Made by a program: the position numbers and the translations under genes
In this document: in pieces, positions 8,572-17,804 of the stretch
How positions within the stretch are numbered: the stretch's first letter is position 1
Layout of the letters: each line of letters starts with the position of its first letter
The notes under the pieces: generated by a model
Databases searched by the model: none
Told to the model about the DNA's origin: nothing
What the model saw: the letters and a program-made list of their open reading frames with translations, nothing else
NCBI GenBank assembly: GCA_902519215.1
Contig: CABYIX010000002.1
Span: 1 to 64,000, forward strand
Reading direction: 5' to 3'
From: an uncultured Candidatus Actinomarina sp.
GTDB lineage: Bacteria; Actinomycetota; Acidimicrobiia; Actinomarinales; Actinomarinaceae
Length of the DNA stretch: 64,000 nt

Positions 8572-9893
8572 AAATTTGGGAGGACTTACTTCAAGATATT
8601 GAAAAAAATATTCCATCTGGGACAGAATGTGAATTAAAAATGATGCACTCCAAAAGTGCCCTAACCAGGTTTGCTAATTCGCAAATTCATCAAAATGTAG
8701 ATGAAGACTCTGCTGATGTATTTTTGACATTACATAACGACTCTAAAACTATAACTATTTCAACAAACTTAACTGCATTAAAAAATCCAAAGGATTTTGT
8801 TTCTAGAGCAATGGATTCACTAAATAATAGCCCAATAGACAAAGGATGGGCTGGTCTTCCAGATTCTTCGGAATCATTCAACGGTCTCTCCAAGATTGAT
8901 GAATCAACACCTGATGAAAGAGCCAATAAAGTTAAAGATTTTGTTTCAGAGGGAAAGAAAATGAATGCAGCAGGATATTGTTCCAGTTATATAAATAATT
9001 ATTTTGTTTGGAATACAAATGGTCTAAATTCATCTGATTCCTCTAGTAGTGCGTTTATTGATGGGATTTTTAGAACTGAATCATCGGCTGGTTCTTCACA
9101 TAGGGGAGGAATACTATTATCAGACATAGAAGCTCAACAAGCTGGTAGCGAGGCAGCAAAACTAGCTATAGATGGAGAGAATCCAGAGGATATAGAGCCA
9201 GGAAAATATGAAGTAATACTTGGTCACGAAGCAGTAAGTACAATATTAGTTTTTCTTGGGGTTTACGGTTTTAATGCAAAAAGCAAAATTGATGGCATGA
9301 GTCCAATAAACATAGATGAAAAGCAATTCGATGATCAAATAAATCTAGTCGACACTCCAGAAGATCACGACTCAATAGGATTTAAAATAGATGCTTCTGG
9401 ATCCAAGAAAAAGAATTTAGAAATTGTAAAAGATGGAGTTTCAAAAACATACTTTCATACCCGAAGAACCGCAAAAGAATTAAATACACAAAATACTTTC
9501 CATGAGTTATTTGGCTGGGGGGAAAATTTTGGGGGAATTGGAACAAATATAAAACTATTGGAAGGAAGTGTTCCCCAGGAAGAAATGATTAAAAGTGTTA
9601 AAAGAGGTATATACATAAATGAGTTTTGGTATTGCAGGGTTTTAGATCCAATTACTCAAGTTGTAACTGGCCTTAATCGAAATGGTTCTTTTTTAATTGA
9701 AAATGGAAAAATCATAAAACCAGTTGGTAGATTACGATTTACGCAAAGCTTCATGGCTTCACTTGCTCCAGGAAATATTCTATCTGTTGGAGATAAGTCG
9801 AGATATGCAGATTCAGAATTTGGAGAAGGAATGCTAAAAGTTCCAGCTCTGCATTTAAAGGAGTTTAATTTTACAGGTGGGGTATCTGGATAA
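8568..9893 (+). CDS. tldE: TldE/PmbA-type protease partner subunit
   Basis: Partner of TldD in the heterodimeric peptidase. It has the same fold but lacks the HExxxH zinc motif, as expected for TldE: the corresponding region reads LGHEAVSTILVFLGVYGFN. It is 441 residues, normal for the family, with a C-terminal GNILSVGDKSR region typical of the PmbA group. It is translated from an ATG overlapping the tldD stop. Its own end overlaps the start of the glycerophosphodiesterase by 17 bases, making a compact three-gene run. Confidence 0.92.
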   Translation: MKIWEDLLQDIEKNIPSGTECELKMMHSKSALTRFANSQIHQNVDEDSADVFLTLHNDSKTITISTNLTALKNPKDFVSRAMDSLNNSPIDKGWAGLPDSSESFNGLSKIDESTPDERANKVKDFVSEGKKMNAAGYCSSYINNYFVWNTNGLNSSDSSSSAFIDGIFRTESSAGSSHRGGILLSDIEAQQAGSEAAKLAIDGENPEDIEPGKYEVILGHEAVSTILVFLGVYGFNAKSKIDGMSPINIDEKQFDDQINLVDTPEDHDSIGFKIDASGSKKKNLEIVKDGVSKTYFHTRRTAKELNTQNTFHELFGWGENFGGIGTNIKLLEGSVPQEEMIKSVKRGIYINEFWYCRVLDPITQVVTGLNRNGSFLIENGKIIKPVGRLRFTQSFMASLAPGNILSVGDKSRYADSEFGEGMLKVPALHLKEFNFTGGVSG

Positions 9894-10650
9894 TAAATCA
9901 TATTTTGATGGTGATAAGCCATTAATTATTCCTCATCGAGGAGGCTCAAATTTAGTACCAGAGAACACACTTCATGGTTTAGAAGTAGCAATTACAGAAG
10001 GTTTTTCACACTTTGAAACTGATTTGAGGATGTCTAAAGATGGAGAGATATTTCTTCATCATGATGAAACTTTTGATAGAACAACAAATGTTACTGGAAA
10101 AGTTCAAGATTTCAATTGGAGTGAAATCTTAAAAATTAATGCTGGCTATAAATTCTATGAAAAAACTAATCAAAAAGGTAAAAAAACAAAGTTTGTGAGA
10201 TTAGTTGATGCATTAATGATGAATCAAAAGTTGAAATTCAATCTAGATCTAAAGCAAACAGGCATGGCAAAAAAAGTTGTAGAAATTATAAACTCACTAA
10301 ACGCAAAGGAAAGAGTTTTAGTTTCATCCTTTAGTCCAAAAAGATTAGATGAATTCTTGAGGGAAAGTAAGGGAGATATACTTACTTCTGGAACTTTTAG
10401 AGAGAACGCTATTGCACGATTTCTTCCTCTCCAAAAAAGAAACTTCAATGTTCAAGCACTACAGGCGCCTTTTAGGTGGAAAGGAATTCAAGTTCATTCC
10501 AAAAAGCTCGTTGAATTTTGTAAAATAAATAATCTTCAACTGCACATTTGGACAGTAAATTCTATTGAAAACCTCAAAACCTGTTTAGAAATTGGATGTG
10601 ACGGTGTTATAACTGATGAACCAATTTTGTTTCGTGATTACTTAAAATAA
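9877..10650 (+). CDS. ugpQ: Glycerophosphodiester phosphodiesterase
   Basis: Hydrolyses glycerophosphodiesters (from phospholipid turnover) to glycerol 3-phosphate and an alcohol. The GDPD TIM-barrel motifs are all present in 257 residues: PHRGGSNLVPENT, the metal-binding ETDLRMSKDG, LHHDETFDRTTN, and near the C-terminus HIWTVN and GCDGVITDEP. There is no signal peptide, so it is a cytoplasmic UgpQ-like form. The start is GTG at 9877, inside the end of tldE; a later start would leave little before the catalytic His. It ends 11 bases from the convergent photolyase gene. Confidence 0.92.
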   Translation: MGYLDNKSYFDGDKPLIIPHRGGSNLVPENTLHGLEVAITEGFSHFETDLRMSKDGEIFLHHDETFDRTTNVTGKVQDFNWSEILKINAGYKFYEKTNQKGKKTKFVRLVDALMMNQKLKFNLDLKQTGMAKKVVEIINSLNAKERVLVSSFSPKRLDEFLRESKGDILTSGTFRENAIARFLPLQKRNFNVQALQAPFRWKGIQVHSKKLVEFCKINNLQLHIWTVNSIENLKTCLEIGCDGVITDEPILFRDYLK

Positions 10651-10661
10651 TCTAAGTGTTG

Positions 10662-12155
10662 TTAAATAGTATTTTGTTTTATAAAATTTTCAGCTTCTAT
10701 GAAAATATGTTTTTTTCTTGATGGCTCAAGCCTGTCAAGAGATCTTACTAGCAAAGCTAATCTGGGATTGTTTTCATAAAATTTTCTGTTTTTTTCCGTA
10801 AATTTCCAATATAAACCATCGAGAGTGTCACACCAGTCTCCTCTTTTATAGTTACTCATTTTTAAAATATAGTTTGAACCGCATGTGTAAGGTTTTGTTG
10901 ACATCATTCCACCGTCAGCATAGGTGGCCATCCCAAATACGTTTGGCACCATTACCCAATCTGAGGAGTCTATGTACATTTCCATAAACCATTTGTATAT
11001 TTCTCTTGGATCTATTCCACATAAATTCATAATATTACTGATGACCATAAGACGTGGAATATGATGTATGTAACCATCTTTAAGGGTTGTTTTAATGCAA
11101 TCATCAAGTGGGTCAATTCCAGTAGTTCCGTCATACCAAGATTGAGTTAATTTCTTTTTATGTTTCCAATAATTACTATTAAGTTGCACCTCGCCCTCTT
11201 CATGATATATTCCTCTTATAAATTCTCTCCATCCAATTATTTGTCTTACAAAACCTTCTACAGAGTTCATGGGAATATTGTTTTTTTCAGCAAATTGTAA
11301 AGTTTTATCTATCACTTTATCAGGAGTTAAAAGACCAATATTCAAAAAAGGGCTTATGCAACTATGGAAAAGAAAATTCCTGTTTTCAAGCATTGCATCT
11401 TCATAAATACCAAAGTTTTCGAAACGAACTTTAAGAAAATTATCAAGTTGTTTTTGCGCCCCTGTTCTGTCAACAGGAAACCATATATCTTCTAGATTTC
11501 CTGGGTGATCATCAAAGTTACTATTTATCAGATTTTTAATTTCATTACTATATTTTGATTCTTTAAAGGAAATCATTTCAGGCGGGGTTACATTTTTTGG
11601 TATTTTCTTTCTATTCTCTTCGTCAAAAGACCACTTTCCACCAATTGGTTTATTATTTTCATCCATTAAGATATTCATATTTTTTCTTGCTTTTTGATAA
11701 AATGAAGACATTCTGTAAACTTTTTTACCTTTTGCCATAGGAACAAAGTCATTTCTTTCAAATAAAAACATCGGCGACTTGATAATGTTTACTTTCACTC
11801 CCACTTCAGCCAATACTTTGAGGAATTGGTTTTCAAAACCTTTGTCTTCAATTTCAAAAATATTAATCTCTGATATTTTCTTATCTTTTAAAAATTTTAT
11901 GAGAAAATCAACGTAATTTTCATTTACTTTTCGCTTTGATAATTCAAAATAATTTACAGAAATAGATTTATTTTCTAACTCATCCCTATACTCGCGCATG
12001 GCTGTGAGAAAAAGGAAAAGTTTTAATTTATGGTGTTTGATGTATGTGCAAAGTTCATAATCTTCAGCCATAAAGACTTCATTACATTTATTTTTTTTTA
12101 AAATTTTTGGATCAAATAATTGATTTCCAAGTATTACAAAAAATTTACTTTCCAT
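10662..12155 (-). CDS. Photolyase/cryptochrome of the FeS-BCP family with incomplete Fe-S ligands
   Basis: A flavoprotein of the FeS-BCP (PhrB, prokaryotic 6-4 photolyase) family, which repairs UV photoproducts or senses blue light. The N-terminal antenna domain (VILGNQLFDP) is followed by the family signature GGKWSFDEENR and the FAD-binding C-terminal half (DWVMVPNVFGMATYADGG). The family normally has four cysteines for a 4Fe-4S cluster. Here C379 (LCGIDP) and C442 (DWCDTLDGLYW) remain, but the central CxxC after MS(D/N)Y is replaced by KRGDW in a shortened loop; C425 is extra. I chose the ATG at 12155, whose product begins MESKFFVILG, over a TTG nine bases upstream. It probably repairs DNA without the cluster. 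Confidence 0.87.
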   Translation of the reverse strand: MESKFFVILGNQLFDPKILKKNKCNEVFMAEDYELCTYIKHHKLKLFLFLTAMREYRDELENKSISVNYFELSKRKVNENYVDFLIKFLKDKKISEINIFEIEDKGFENQFLKVLAEVGVKVNIIKSPMFLFERNDFVPMAKGKKVYRMSSFYQKARKNMNILMDENNKPIGGKWSFDEENRKKIPKNVTPPEMISFKESKYSNEIKNLINSNFDDHPGNLEDIWFPVDRTGAQKQLDNFLKVRFENFGIYEDAMLENRNFLFHSCISPFLNIGLLTPDKVIDKTLQFAEKNNIPMNSVEGFVRQIIGWREFIRGIYHEEGEVQLNSNYWKHKKKLTQSWYDGTTGIDPLDDCIKTTLKDGYIHHIPRLMVISNIMNLCGIDPREIYKWFMEMYIDSSDWVMVPNVFGMATYADGGMMSTKPYTCGSNYILKMSNYKRGDWCDTLDGLYWKFTEKNRKFYENNPRLALLVRSLDRLEPSRKKHIFIEAENFIKQNTI

Positions 12156-12170
12156 CTTTACCAAGAATAG

Positions 12171-12198
12171 TTTACCATTGTAATGTAGAAGCTATAAT
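12171..12198 (+). promoter_or_regulatory. Promoter for the indoleamine dioxygenase gene
   Basis: -35 TTTACC (12171-12176) and a perfect -10 TATAAT (12193-12198) lie 16 bases apart, placing the transcript start near 12205. The 5' untranslated region would be short and holds a strong Shine-Dalgarno run AGGGGGGG (12211-12218) before the ATG at 12221. It lies in the 65-base gap to the divergent photolyase gene. Confidence 0.7.
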
Positions 12199-12220
12199 TT
12201 TACTCAGTGTAGGGGGGGAA

Positions 12221-13336
12221 ATGAATCAAGAAATATTAGACAGCGGTTTTATACCACACGAAATATGCGAAAATCTTCCATCAGGTTTTGATGATATAGA
12301 AGAACTAGCAAGAGAACTTCCAAAAGTGCTTGCTAATGAACAAATTGTTCAAAGAGTAAAACAACTGGAGTTAAATAAAGACATTAGCCAACTAACTCTG
12401 AGTGAACTTGAAAGGGCTATGCTTTTATACTCCTACATCGCACATGCATATATGTGGGGAAAAAAAGAGGTTGAAAATATAATTCCAGCTCAGCTTTCTC
12501 TAACTTGGTTTGCTATCTCTGAGAAGCTAGAAAGACCTCCAATATTGTCCTATGCATCATACGCTTTAAATAACTGGAAGATGCTTGATGAAACAAAACC
12601 TTTTGATTTAGAAAATATTGTGATTATGCAAAATTTTTTAGGAGGGGTTGATGAAGATTGGTTTATTATGATTCACGTAGCAATTGAGTACGAAGCAAAA
12701 GAAATACTTTCAAATTTGAAATCCTATTTTCTGGAAAAAAAGACAGAGCAATCTTATTTAATTAACTCATTAGAAAGTATCCAAAAAATTAATTCAATTA
12801 TGAATAGAATGCCTGAAAAATGTGACCCTTTCATTTATTACAATCGAGTAAGACCCTACATTTTTGGATGGAAGAATAATCCGGCTACCCCTGATGGAGT
12901 AATTTATGAAGGTGTAGAACAATTTGCTGGAGAACCGCAACTTTTCCGAGGTGAAACGGGTGCTCAAAGTTCAATAGTGCCTGCATTGGATGCACTTCTT
13001 GGTGTTACCCATTCAAACGACCCATTAAGAGAATACTTAGATGAAATGAGACTTTACATGCCTAAAGAGCACAGAGATCTTTTAAATGGATTAGATGAAT
13101 GGTCAGAAAATGATAGAAGCAAATTAGACATTGATAAAGAATCAGTCAAATTAATAAATGATTTGATTAAGGAAGTACACATCTTCAGAAACAAACACTT
13201 GGAATATGCGAGAATTTATATTTATGAACAGTCTTTAACAAATAATTCAAACTCAAATATTGTTGGTACTGGAGGAACTCCGTTTATGAAATATTTAGAT
13301 AAGCATTTACAGGAGACAGTACCGTCAAATGATTAA
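12221..13336 (+). CDS. Indoleamine 2,3-dioxygenase family heme protein
   Basis: Heme dioxygenase that opens the indole ring of tryptophan (or a related indole) to N-formylkynurenine. Family motifs are clear in 371 residues: RVRPYIFGWKNNP (substrate Arg and Phe region), FRGETGAQSSIVPALDALLG, the helix FRNKHLEYARIYI with the proximal heme His, and the C-terminal GTGGTPFMKYL. The start is chosen at the ATG 12221 because a strong AGGGGGGG sits seven bases upstream and a perfect -10 precedes it; a longer in-frame extension would cross that promoter. The stop overlaps the start of alanine dehydrogenase by 8 bases. The preferred indole substrate is unknown. Confidence 0.9.
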   Translation: MNQEILDSGFIPHEICENLPSGFDDIEELARELPKVLANEQIVQRVKQLELNKDISQLTLSELERAMLLYSYIAHAYMWGKKEVENIIPAQLSLTWFAISEKLERPPILSYASYALNNWKMLDETKPFDLENIVIMQNFLGGVDEDWFIMIHVAIEYEAKEILSNLKSYFLEKKTEQSYLINSLESIQKINSIMNRMPEKCDPFIYYNRVRPYIFGWKNNPATPDGVIYEGVEQFAGEPQLFRGETGAQSSIVPALDALLGVTHSNDPLREYLDEMRLYMPKEHRDLLNGLDEWSENDRSKLDIDKESVKLINDLIKEVHIFRNKHLEYARIYIYEQSLTNNSNSNIVGTGGTPFMKYLDKHLQETVPSND

Positions 13337-14432
13337 AAACCTTGGAATTCCAAAAGAGGTAAAAAAAGATGAGGGAAGAGTTTCATTAATTCCTCAACAT
13401 ATAACTCAATTCACTGGTTTAGCTGACATTTTCGTAGAAACTGAAGCTGGGTTGGGTTCTGGTTTTACAGATAAAGATTATGAAGCTGCTGGAGCAAAAA
13501 TAGTATCTACTTCAAAGGAGCTTTATGAAGTTTCTAAGATTATATGTAAGGTGAAAGAACCTCAACCAGAAGAGTTCGAAATGTTAAATTCCTCACATGT
13601 TTTGTTTGGATACCTTCATTTAGCCTCAAACCTACAATTGACAAAGACACTCTTAGAAAAAAAATTAACAGGAATCGCTACTGAAATGATAATGGACGGT
13701 AAAGAGTACCCTTTATTGATTCCAATGTCTAAGATTGCCGGTAATTTAGCAGTTCAAAAAGGCATGCAATTCTTAGAGTATTCATCACAAGGAAAAGGGG
13801 TTCTTTTATCCTCAATTTCGGGAGAAAGAACTTCCAATGTAACAGTTATTGGGTGTGGAGAGGTAGGTAGGAGTTCAATACATAAATCTATACAAGTTGG
13901 AGCTTCAGTCACTGCAATTGATTTAAATGAAAATATTTTGAAAGATTTAAAAAACAAATATGGAGAAAACATTTCAACATTATTAAGTGGAACTAATGAA
14001 GCGGAAAGTGCAATTAGATCGGCTGATTTAGTCATAGGAGCAGTCTTACTTCCAGGCAGAAAACCACCGATTGTCATTACTGAAGAAGATATTAAATATA
14101 TGGAAAAAGGAACAGTCATTGTAGATGTTGCCATTGACCAAGGTGGATGTGTCGAGGGGGTAAATCCTAATACTCATAGTAATCCTTTTGAAATACGAAA
14201 TGGTGTAATAATATCTGCAATAGCAAACTTGCCCGGTGCAGTTCCCAGAACTTCCTCTATGGAGCTATCAACAAACTTACAAAAATATGTTGACAATCTT
14301 TTAATTGAAAACTGGCTTGAAGAATACAAGAATAATGCAAGTCTTAGACCTTCTTTACAAATACATAATGGGCTTTTGCTTTCAGAAGAAGTCGCCGATA
14401 GCTTGAGCTTAACTCTATCTAAATTAGTTTAG
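13329..14432 (+). CDS. ald: Alanine dehydrogenase
   Basis: NAD-dependent interconversion of L-alanine with pyruvate and ammonia. The 367-residue protein starts with the typical GIPKEVKKDEGRVSLIP. It has the substrate Lys in CKVKEPQ, the catalytic His in LFGYLHLA, the NAD motif VIGCGEVGR and the closing NLPGAVPRTSS. It is co-transcribed with the indoleamine dioxygenase (8-base overlap). Kynureninase releases alanine from kynurenine, so the pair could belong to one tryptophan-to-pyruvate route, although kynureninase and formamidase are not in the window. The end overlaps the convergent leuD by 14 bases. Confidence 0.93.
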   Translation: MIKNLGIPKEVKKDEGRVSLIPQHITQFTGLADIFVETEAGLGSGFTDKDYEAAGAKIVSTSKELYEVSKIICKVKEPQPEEFEMLNSSHVLFGYLHLASNLQLTKTLLEKKLTGIATEMIMDGKEYPLLIPMSKIAGNLAVQKGMQFLEYSSQGKGVLLSSISGERTSNVTVIGCGEVGRSSIHKSIQVGASVTAIDLNENILKDLKNKYGENISTLLSGTNEAESAIRSADLVIGAVLLPGRKPPIVITEEDIKYMEKGTVIVDVAIDQGGCVEGVNPNTHSNPFEIRNGVIISAIANLPGAVPRTSSMELSTNLQKYVDNLLIENWLEEYKNNASLRPSLQIHNGLLLSEEVADSLSLTLSKLV

Positions 14433-15006
14433 GCTTCCAGCTTTTTCTGCCATTACTATAGTTTTTAATTTTATTTTCATAATTAAGTGTTATATCAATC
14501 TTGTCAGTACCCTCAATAATCCTTTTTTGTGAAAAATCATCTAGATCAAATTTAAAAATTACTTCTTCGCACTCAACGGATTTATTTTCAACGGATATTT
14601 GTATTTGTGTTTTTGGATTCTTTTCAATTTTATTAAAAAGCGCTTCAACCTCTTTTTGGCTAGCTTCAATAGGTAATAGCCCGATATTGATTGAGTTTAA
14701 TCTAAATATATCAGCAAATTTAGTTGAAATAATTGCGTCAAAACCCCAGTCTTGTAATCCCCAAGGAGCATGCTCTCTAGAAGACCCAGTTCCAAAATTG
14801 TGTCCCGCTACTAAAACTTTTGCATCTTGATAAAGGACATTATTTAATGGAAAATTTGGATCTTTTTTCCAATCGTAAAATAAATATTCACCGTAGCCTG
14901 AACGTTCAACACGTTTTAAAAATTGTTTAGGCATAATTTGATCTGTGTCTACATTAGACATATTTAGTGGAAGCATAGTTGATTTTAAATTATTTAATTT
15001 TTTCAT
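14419..15006 (-). CDS. leuD: 3-isopropylmalate dehydratase small subunit
   Basis: Small subunit of the leucine-pathway isomerase that turns 2-isopropylmalate into 3-isopropylmalate. It is 195 residues with the swivelling-domain signature GTGSSREHAPWGLQDWG, the N-terminal NVDTDQIMPKQFLK and the R(S/A)GYGEYLF segment of the leucine-type (not aconitase) enzyme. It follows leuC with one base between them on the same strand. The C-terminus (SNGRKSWKPKLI) runs into the end of ald on the other strand, overlapping by 14 bases. Confidence 0.94.
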   Translation of the reverse strand: MKKLNNLKSTMLPLNMSNVDTDQIMPKQFLKRVERSGYGEYLFYDWKKDPNFPLNNVLYQDAKVLVAGHNFGTGSSREHAPWGLQDWGFDAIISTKFADIFRLNSINIGLLPIEASQKEVEALFNKIEKNPKTQIQISVENKSVECEEVIFKFDLDDFSQKRIIEGTDKIDITLNYENKIKNYSNGRKSWKPKLI

Positions 15007-15007
15007 T

Positions 15008-16405
15008 TTACAATTCTCTTATGTCAACAAATTGACCATGCAATGCAGCAGCAGCAGCCATTTTAGGACTTACTAAATGGGTTCTACCACCAGCACCTTG
15101 TCGTCCTTCATAGTTTCTATTTGATGTTGATGCGCATCTTTCTCCTGGGCTCAAAATATCTGGATTCATTCCTAGACACATAGAACAACCAGCCTCCCTC
15201 CAATCAAAACCCGCATTAATAAAAATTTTGTCTAGACCCTCTTCCTCTGCTTGTTTTTTAACCAATGTAGATCCAGGTACAACCATTGCTCCAATATTTT
15301 CAGCAACTTTTTTACCCTTCACTACTTCCGCAGCCTCTCTTAAATCTTCAATACGACCGTTTGTGCAACTACCAATAAAAACCCTATCTAAAGCTACTTC
15401 ACTAATTTTCTCTCCCGGCTTTAAGGACATATACTCTAGCGCCCTAACGGCGGCTTCTTTTTCAGATTCTTCTTCAAAATCATCGGGATGAGGAATGGTA
15501 TCATTTACAAAGATTACTTGTGATGGATTTGTCCCCCAAGATATTGAGGGCTCAAGCTCGTCAGCATTTATTGTTACTACTTTGTCAAAAACTGCATTCT
15601 CATCAGAATATAATTGACTCCATTCATTTATCGCATCTTTCCAGTCAGCATTTTTAGGTGCATAATTTCTACCCTTTAGGTAGTTAAATGTAATTTCATC
15701 AGGTGCAATCATTCCGGCTCTTGCCCCGCCCTCTATGGACATATTACAAATCGTCATCCTATTTTCCATGCTCATATTCTGAATTACGTCACCTACATAT
15801 TCAATTACATGACCAGCGCCTCCACCAGTACCAATTTTTCTTATTATTCCCAAAATTATATCTTTTGGCCCAACACCATTAGAAACATTTCCTACAACCT
15901 CCACCTTCATAGTTTTTGGTTTCTCCATTGCTAAAGTTTGTGTTGCTAAGACATGCTCCACTTCTGATGTTCCTATCCCAAAAGCTAATGAGCCAAATGC
16001 ACCATGAGTTGCAGTATGACTATCACCACAAACAATTGTCATGCCAGGTTGAGTTATGCCTTGTTCAGGACCAATTACATGAACAATTCCCTGTCGTGGA
16101 TCATTTATTCCAAATAAAGTAACTCCAAATTCTTCACAATTGTTTTCCAGGGCATCAATTTGAATCTTTGATAGAGGGTCTTTAATTCCTAACATTCTAT
16201 TAGAGGTTGGTACACCGTGGTCTACTGTTGCTAATGTTAATTCAGGATGTTTAACTTTTCTTCCTGCCATTCTTAAGCTATCAAATGCTTGTGGTGACGT
16301 TACTTCATGCACAAGGTGTAGGTCAATAAATACTAAATTTGTACTCTCATCTATAGAGGCAACAAGGTGCTTGTCCCAAATTTTATCAAATAAAGTTTTT
16401 CCCAT
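15008..16405 (-). CDS. leuC: 3-isopropylmalate dehydratase large subunit
   Basis: Fe-S subunit of isopropylmalate isomerase in leucine synthesis. It is 465 residues, standard for the bacterial form. The three 4Fe-4S cysteines are visible in IGSCTNGR and [12 protein letters not shown]. The N-terminal [10 protein letters not shown], the VDHGVPT loop and [13 protein letters not shown] are typical. It is the first gene of the leuC-leuD pair, divergent from the antiporter across 108 AT-rich bases in which I see no leader peptide or terminator-like hairpin. Confidence 0.95.
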   Translation of the reverse strand: MGKTLFDKIWDKHLVASIDESTNLVFIDLHLVHEVTSPQAFDSLRMAGRKVKHPELTLATVDHGVPTSNRMLGIKDPLSKIQIDALENNCEEFGVTLFGINDPRQGIVHVIGPEQGITQPGMTIVCGDSHTATHGAFGSLAFGIGTSEVEHVLATQTLAMEKPKTMKVEVVGNVSNGVGPKDIILGIIRKIGTGGGAGHVIEYVGDVIQNMSMENRMTICNMSIEGGARAGMIAPDEITFNYLKGRNYAPKNADWKDAINEWSQLYSDENAVFDKVVTINADELEPSISWGTNPSQVIFVNDTIPHPDDFEEESEKEAAVRALEYMSLKPGEKISEVALDRVFIGSCTNGRIEDLREAAEVVKGKKVAENIGAMVVPGSTLVKKQAEEEGLDKIFINAGFDWREAGCSMCLGMNPDILSPGERCASTSNRNYEGRQGAGGRTHLVSPKMAAAAALHGQFVDIREL

Positions 16406-16513
16406 TTAGATATAAATTATATAATTTTTTTGTTATTTAATCCATAAAGATGTTTTTTGTTCAAATTCTTAATTTATTATCATTTAATCTACACAGATAT
16501 AAAATAAGACAAC

Positions 16514-17740
16514 ATGGAAACAATTATTGAGAAATTTTTAGAAATTGCAATCATTTTAATTGCTGCAAAATTTGGAGCAGAGATTATGAGAAGGATAAAT
16601 CAGCCTGCAGTTATAGGAGAGCTGGTTATTGGAATTGTAATTGGTTACTATGGCTTAGGCCTTCTTCCTCATTTTGAATCAGGTGATGTTGTTTCTACCT
16701 TAGCTGAAATCGGAGTAATTCTTCTTCTGTTTGAAGTTGGCTTAGAGACAAATTTAGACGAATTTATTGAGCTTGGGTCGACTTCATTACTTGTAGCATT
16801 AATTGGGGTCGTAGCTCCATTTGCACTCGGTTTTGGTTCAATATTTGCACTCGGCTTAGGGGGAGAAAATCAATTTGAAATAGCATTATTTGTTGGCGCT
16901 GCAATGACAGCTACCTCAGTGGGCATTACAGCTAGAGTATTTGGAGACTTGGGTGCTCTTAAGTCAAAAGAGGCAAAAACTATAATAGGTGCAGCAGTTG
17001 TTGATGATATTTTAGGACTTTTAATCTTAACTGTTGTCGCAGGGGTTTTAGGCAGCTCAGGTGATTTTTCATTGGTAGATCTTGGTTTAATTAGCGCTAA
17101 GGCAGTTGGATTTTTAATAGCGGTAGTAATTATTGGAAGAAAGCTCTCTAAACCAATTTTTAACTTTTTTGTAAAAATACCTTCACCCGGAACATTTGTA
17201 ACAGGTAGCTTTATATTTGCAATGTTATTAGGTGCAGCAGCCCATTTTGTTGGTTTGCATCCAATTGTAGGAGCATTTGCTGGCGGAGTAGTTGCTGGGG
17301 AGTCAGGAATGACACACAGGATAAGAGAAGAAATGAAGCCTTTAAACTTTTTACTTGTTCCAATATTTTTTGTTTATATAGGTTCTGAAGTAAACATACA
17401 AACACTTGCTTCATTAGATGTATTTCTATATGGTATGTTGGTAAGCCTTCTAGCTTTTGTTGGTAAATATGTTTCCGCACTAGGTGCAATGGGTAAAGGC
17501 TTAAACACTTCACTAATTGGAATTGGCATGTCACCAAGAGGTGAGGTGGGCTTAATTTTTGTTGCTGTTGCAACTACTACTCTATCAGAAGTAGTTACTG
17601 CAGATATTATCTCAATAATTATATGGATGGTAATAGTAACAACAGTAATCGCTCCTATATTATTGAACAGAATCTTACAAAAAGTACCATTATCAGAAAG
17701 AGATGACGACGAAAGGTTTGAATCACCTGTCGTTGAGTAG
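16514..17740 (+). CDS. CPA2-family cation:proton antiporter
   Basis: Inner-membrane Na+ or K+/H+ exchanger with about twelve helices in 408 residues. The paired aspartates of the CPA2 ion site are in VVDDILGLLIL (near D164-D165), and the conserved helix INQPAVIGELVIGIVIGYYGLG is close to the N-terminus. There is no C-terminal TrkA-N (RCK) domain, which argues against a Kef-type K+ efflux system and for a NapA-like exchanger. The gene directly precedes the membrane pyrophosphatase on the same strand (64-base gap), so the two may work together on ion gradients. Confidence 0.88.
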   Translation: METIIEKFLEIAIILIAAKFGAEIMRRINQPAVIGELVIGIVIGYYGLGLLPHFESGDVVSTLAEIGVILLLFEVGLETNLDEFIELGSTSLLVALIGVVAPFALGFGSIFALGLGGENQFEIALFVGAAMTATSVGITARVFGDLGALKSKEAKTIIGAAVVDDILGLLILTVVAGVLGSSGDFSLVDLGLISAKAVGFLIAVVIIGRKLSKPIFNFFVKIPSPGTFVTGSFIFAMLLGAAAHFVGLHPIVGAFAGGVVAGESGMTHRIREEMKPLNFLLVPIFFVYIGSEVNIQTLASLDVFLYGMLVSLLAFVGKYVSALGAMGKGLNTSLIGIGMSPRGEVGLIFVAVATTTLSEVVTADIISIIIWMVIVTTVIAPILLNRILQKVPLSERDDDERFESPVVE

Positions 17741-17804
17741 TAAAAACACTCCAATAAATTAGATTTTTAGTATCATATTATGAGTCACAATAAGGGGAAA
17801 ATAA

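Noticed and set aside
12107-12220. 38-codon upstream extension of the indoleamine dioxygenase
   Set aside because: It would run over the promoter and into the start of the divergent photolyase gene; the ATG at 12221 has a far better ribosome site.
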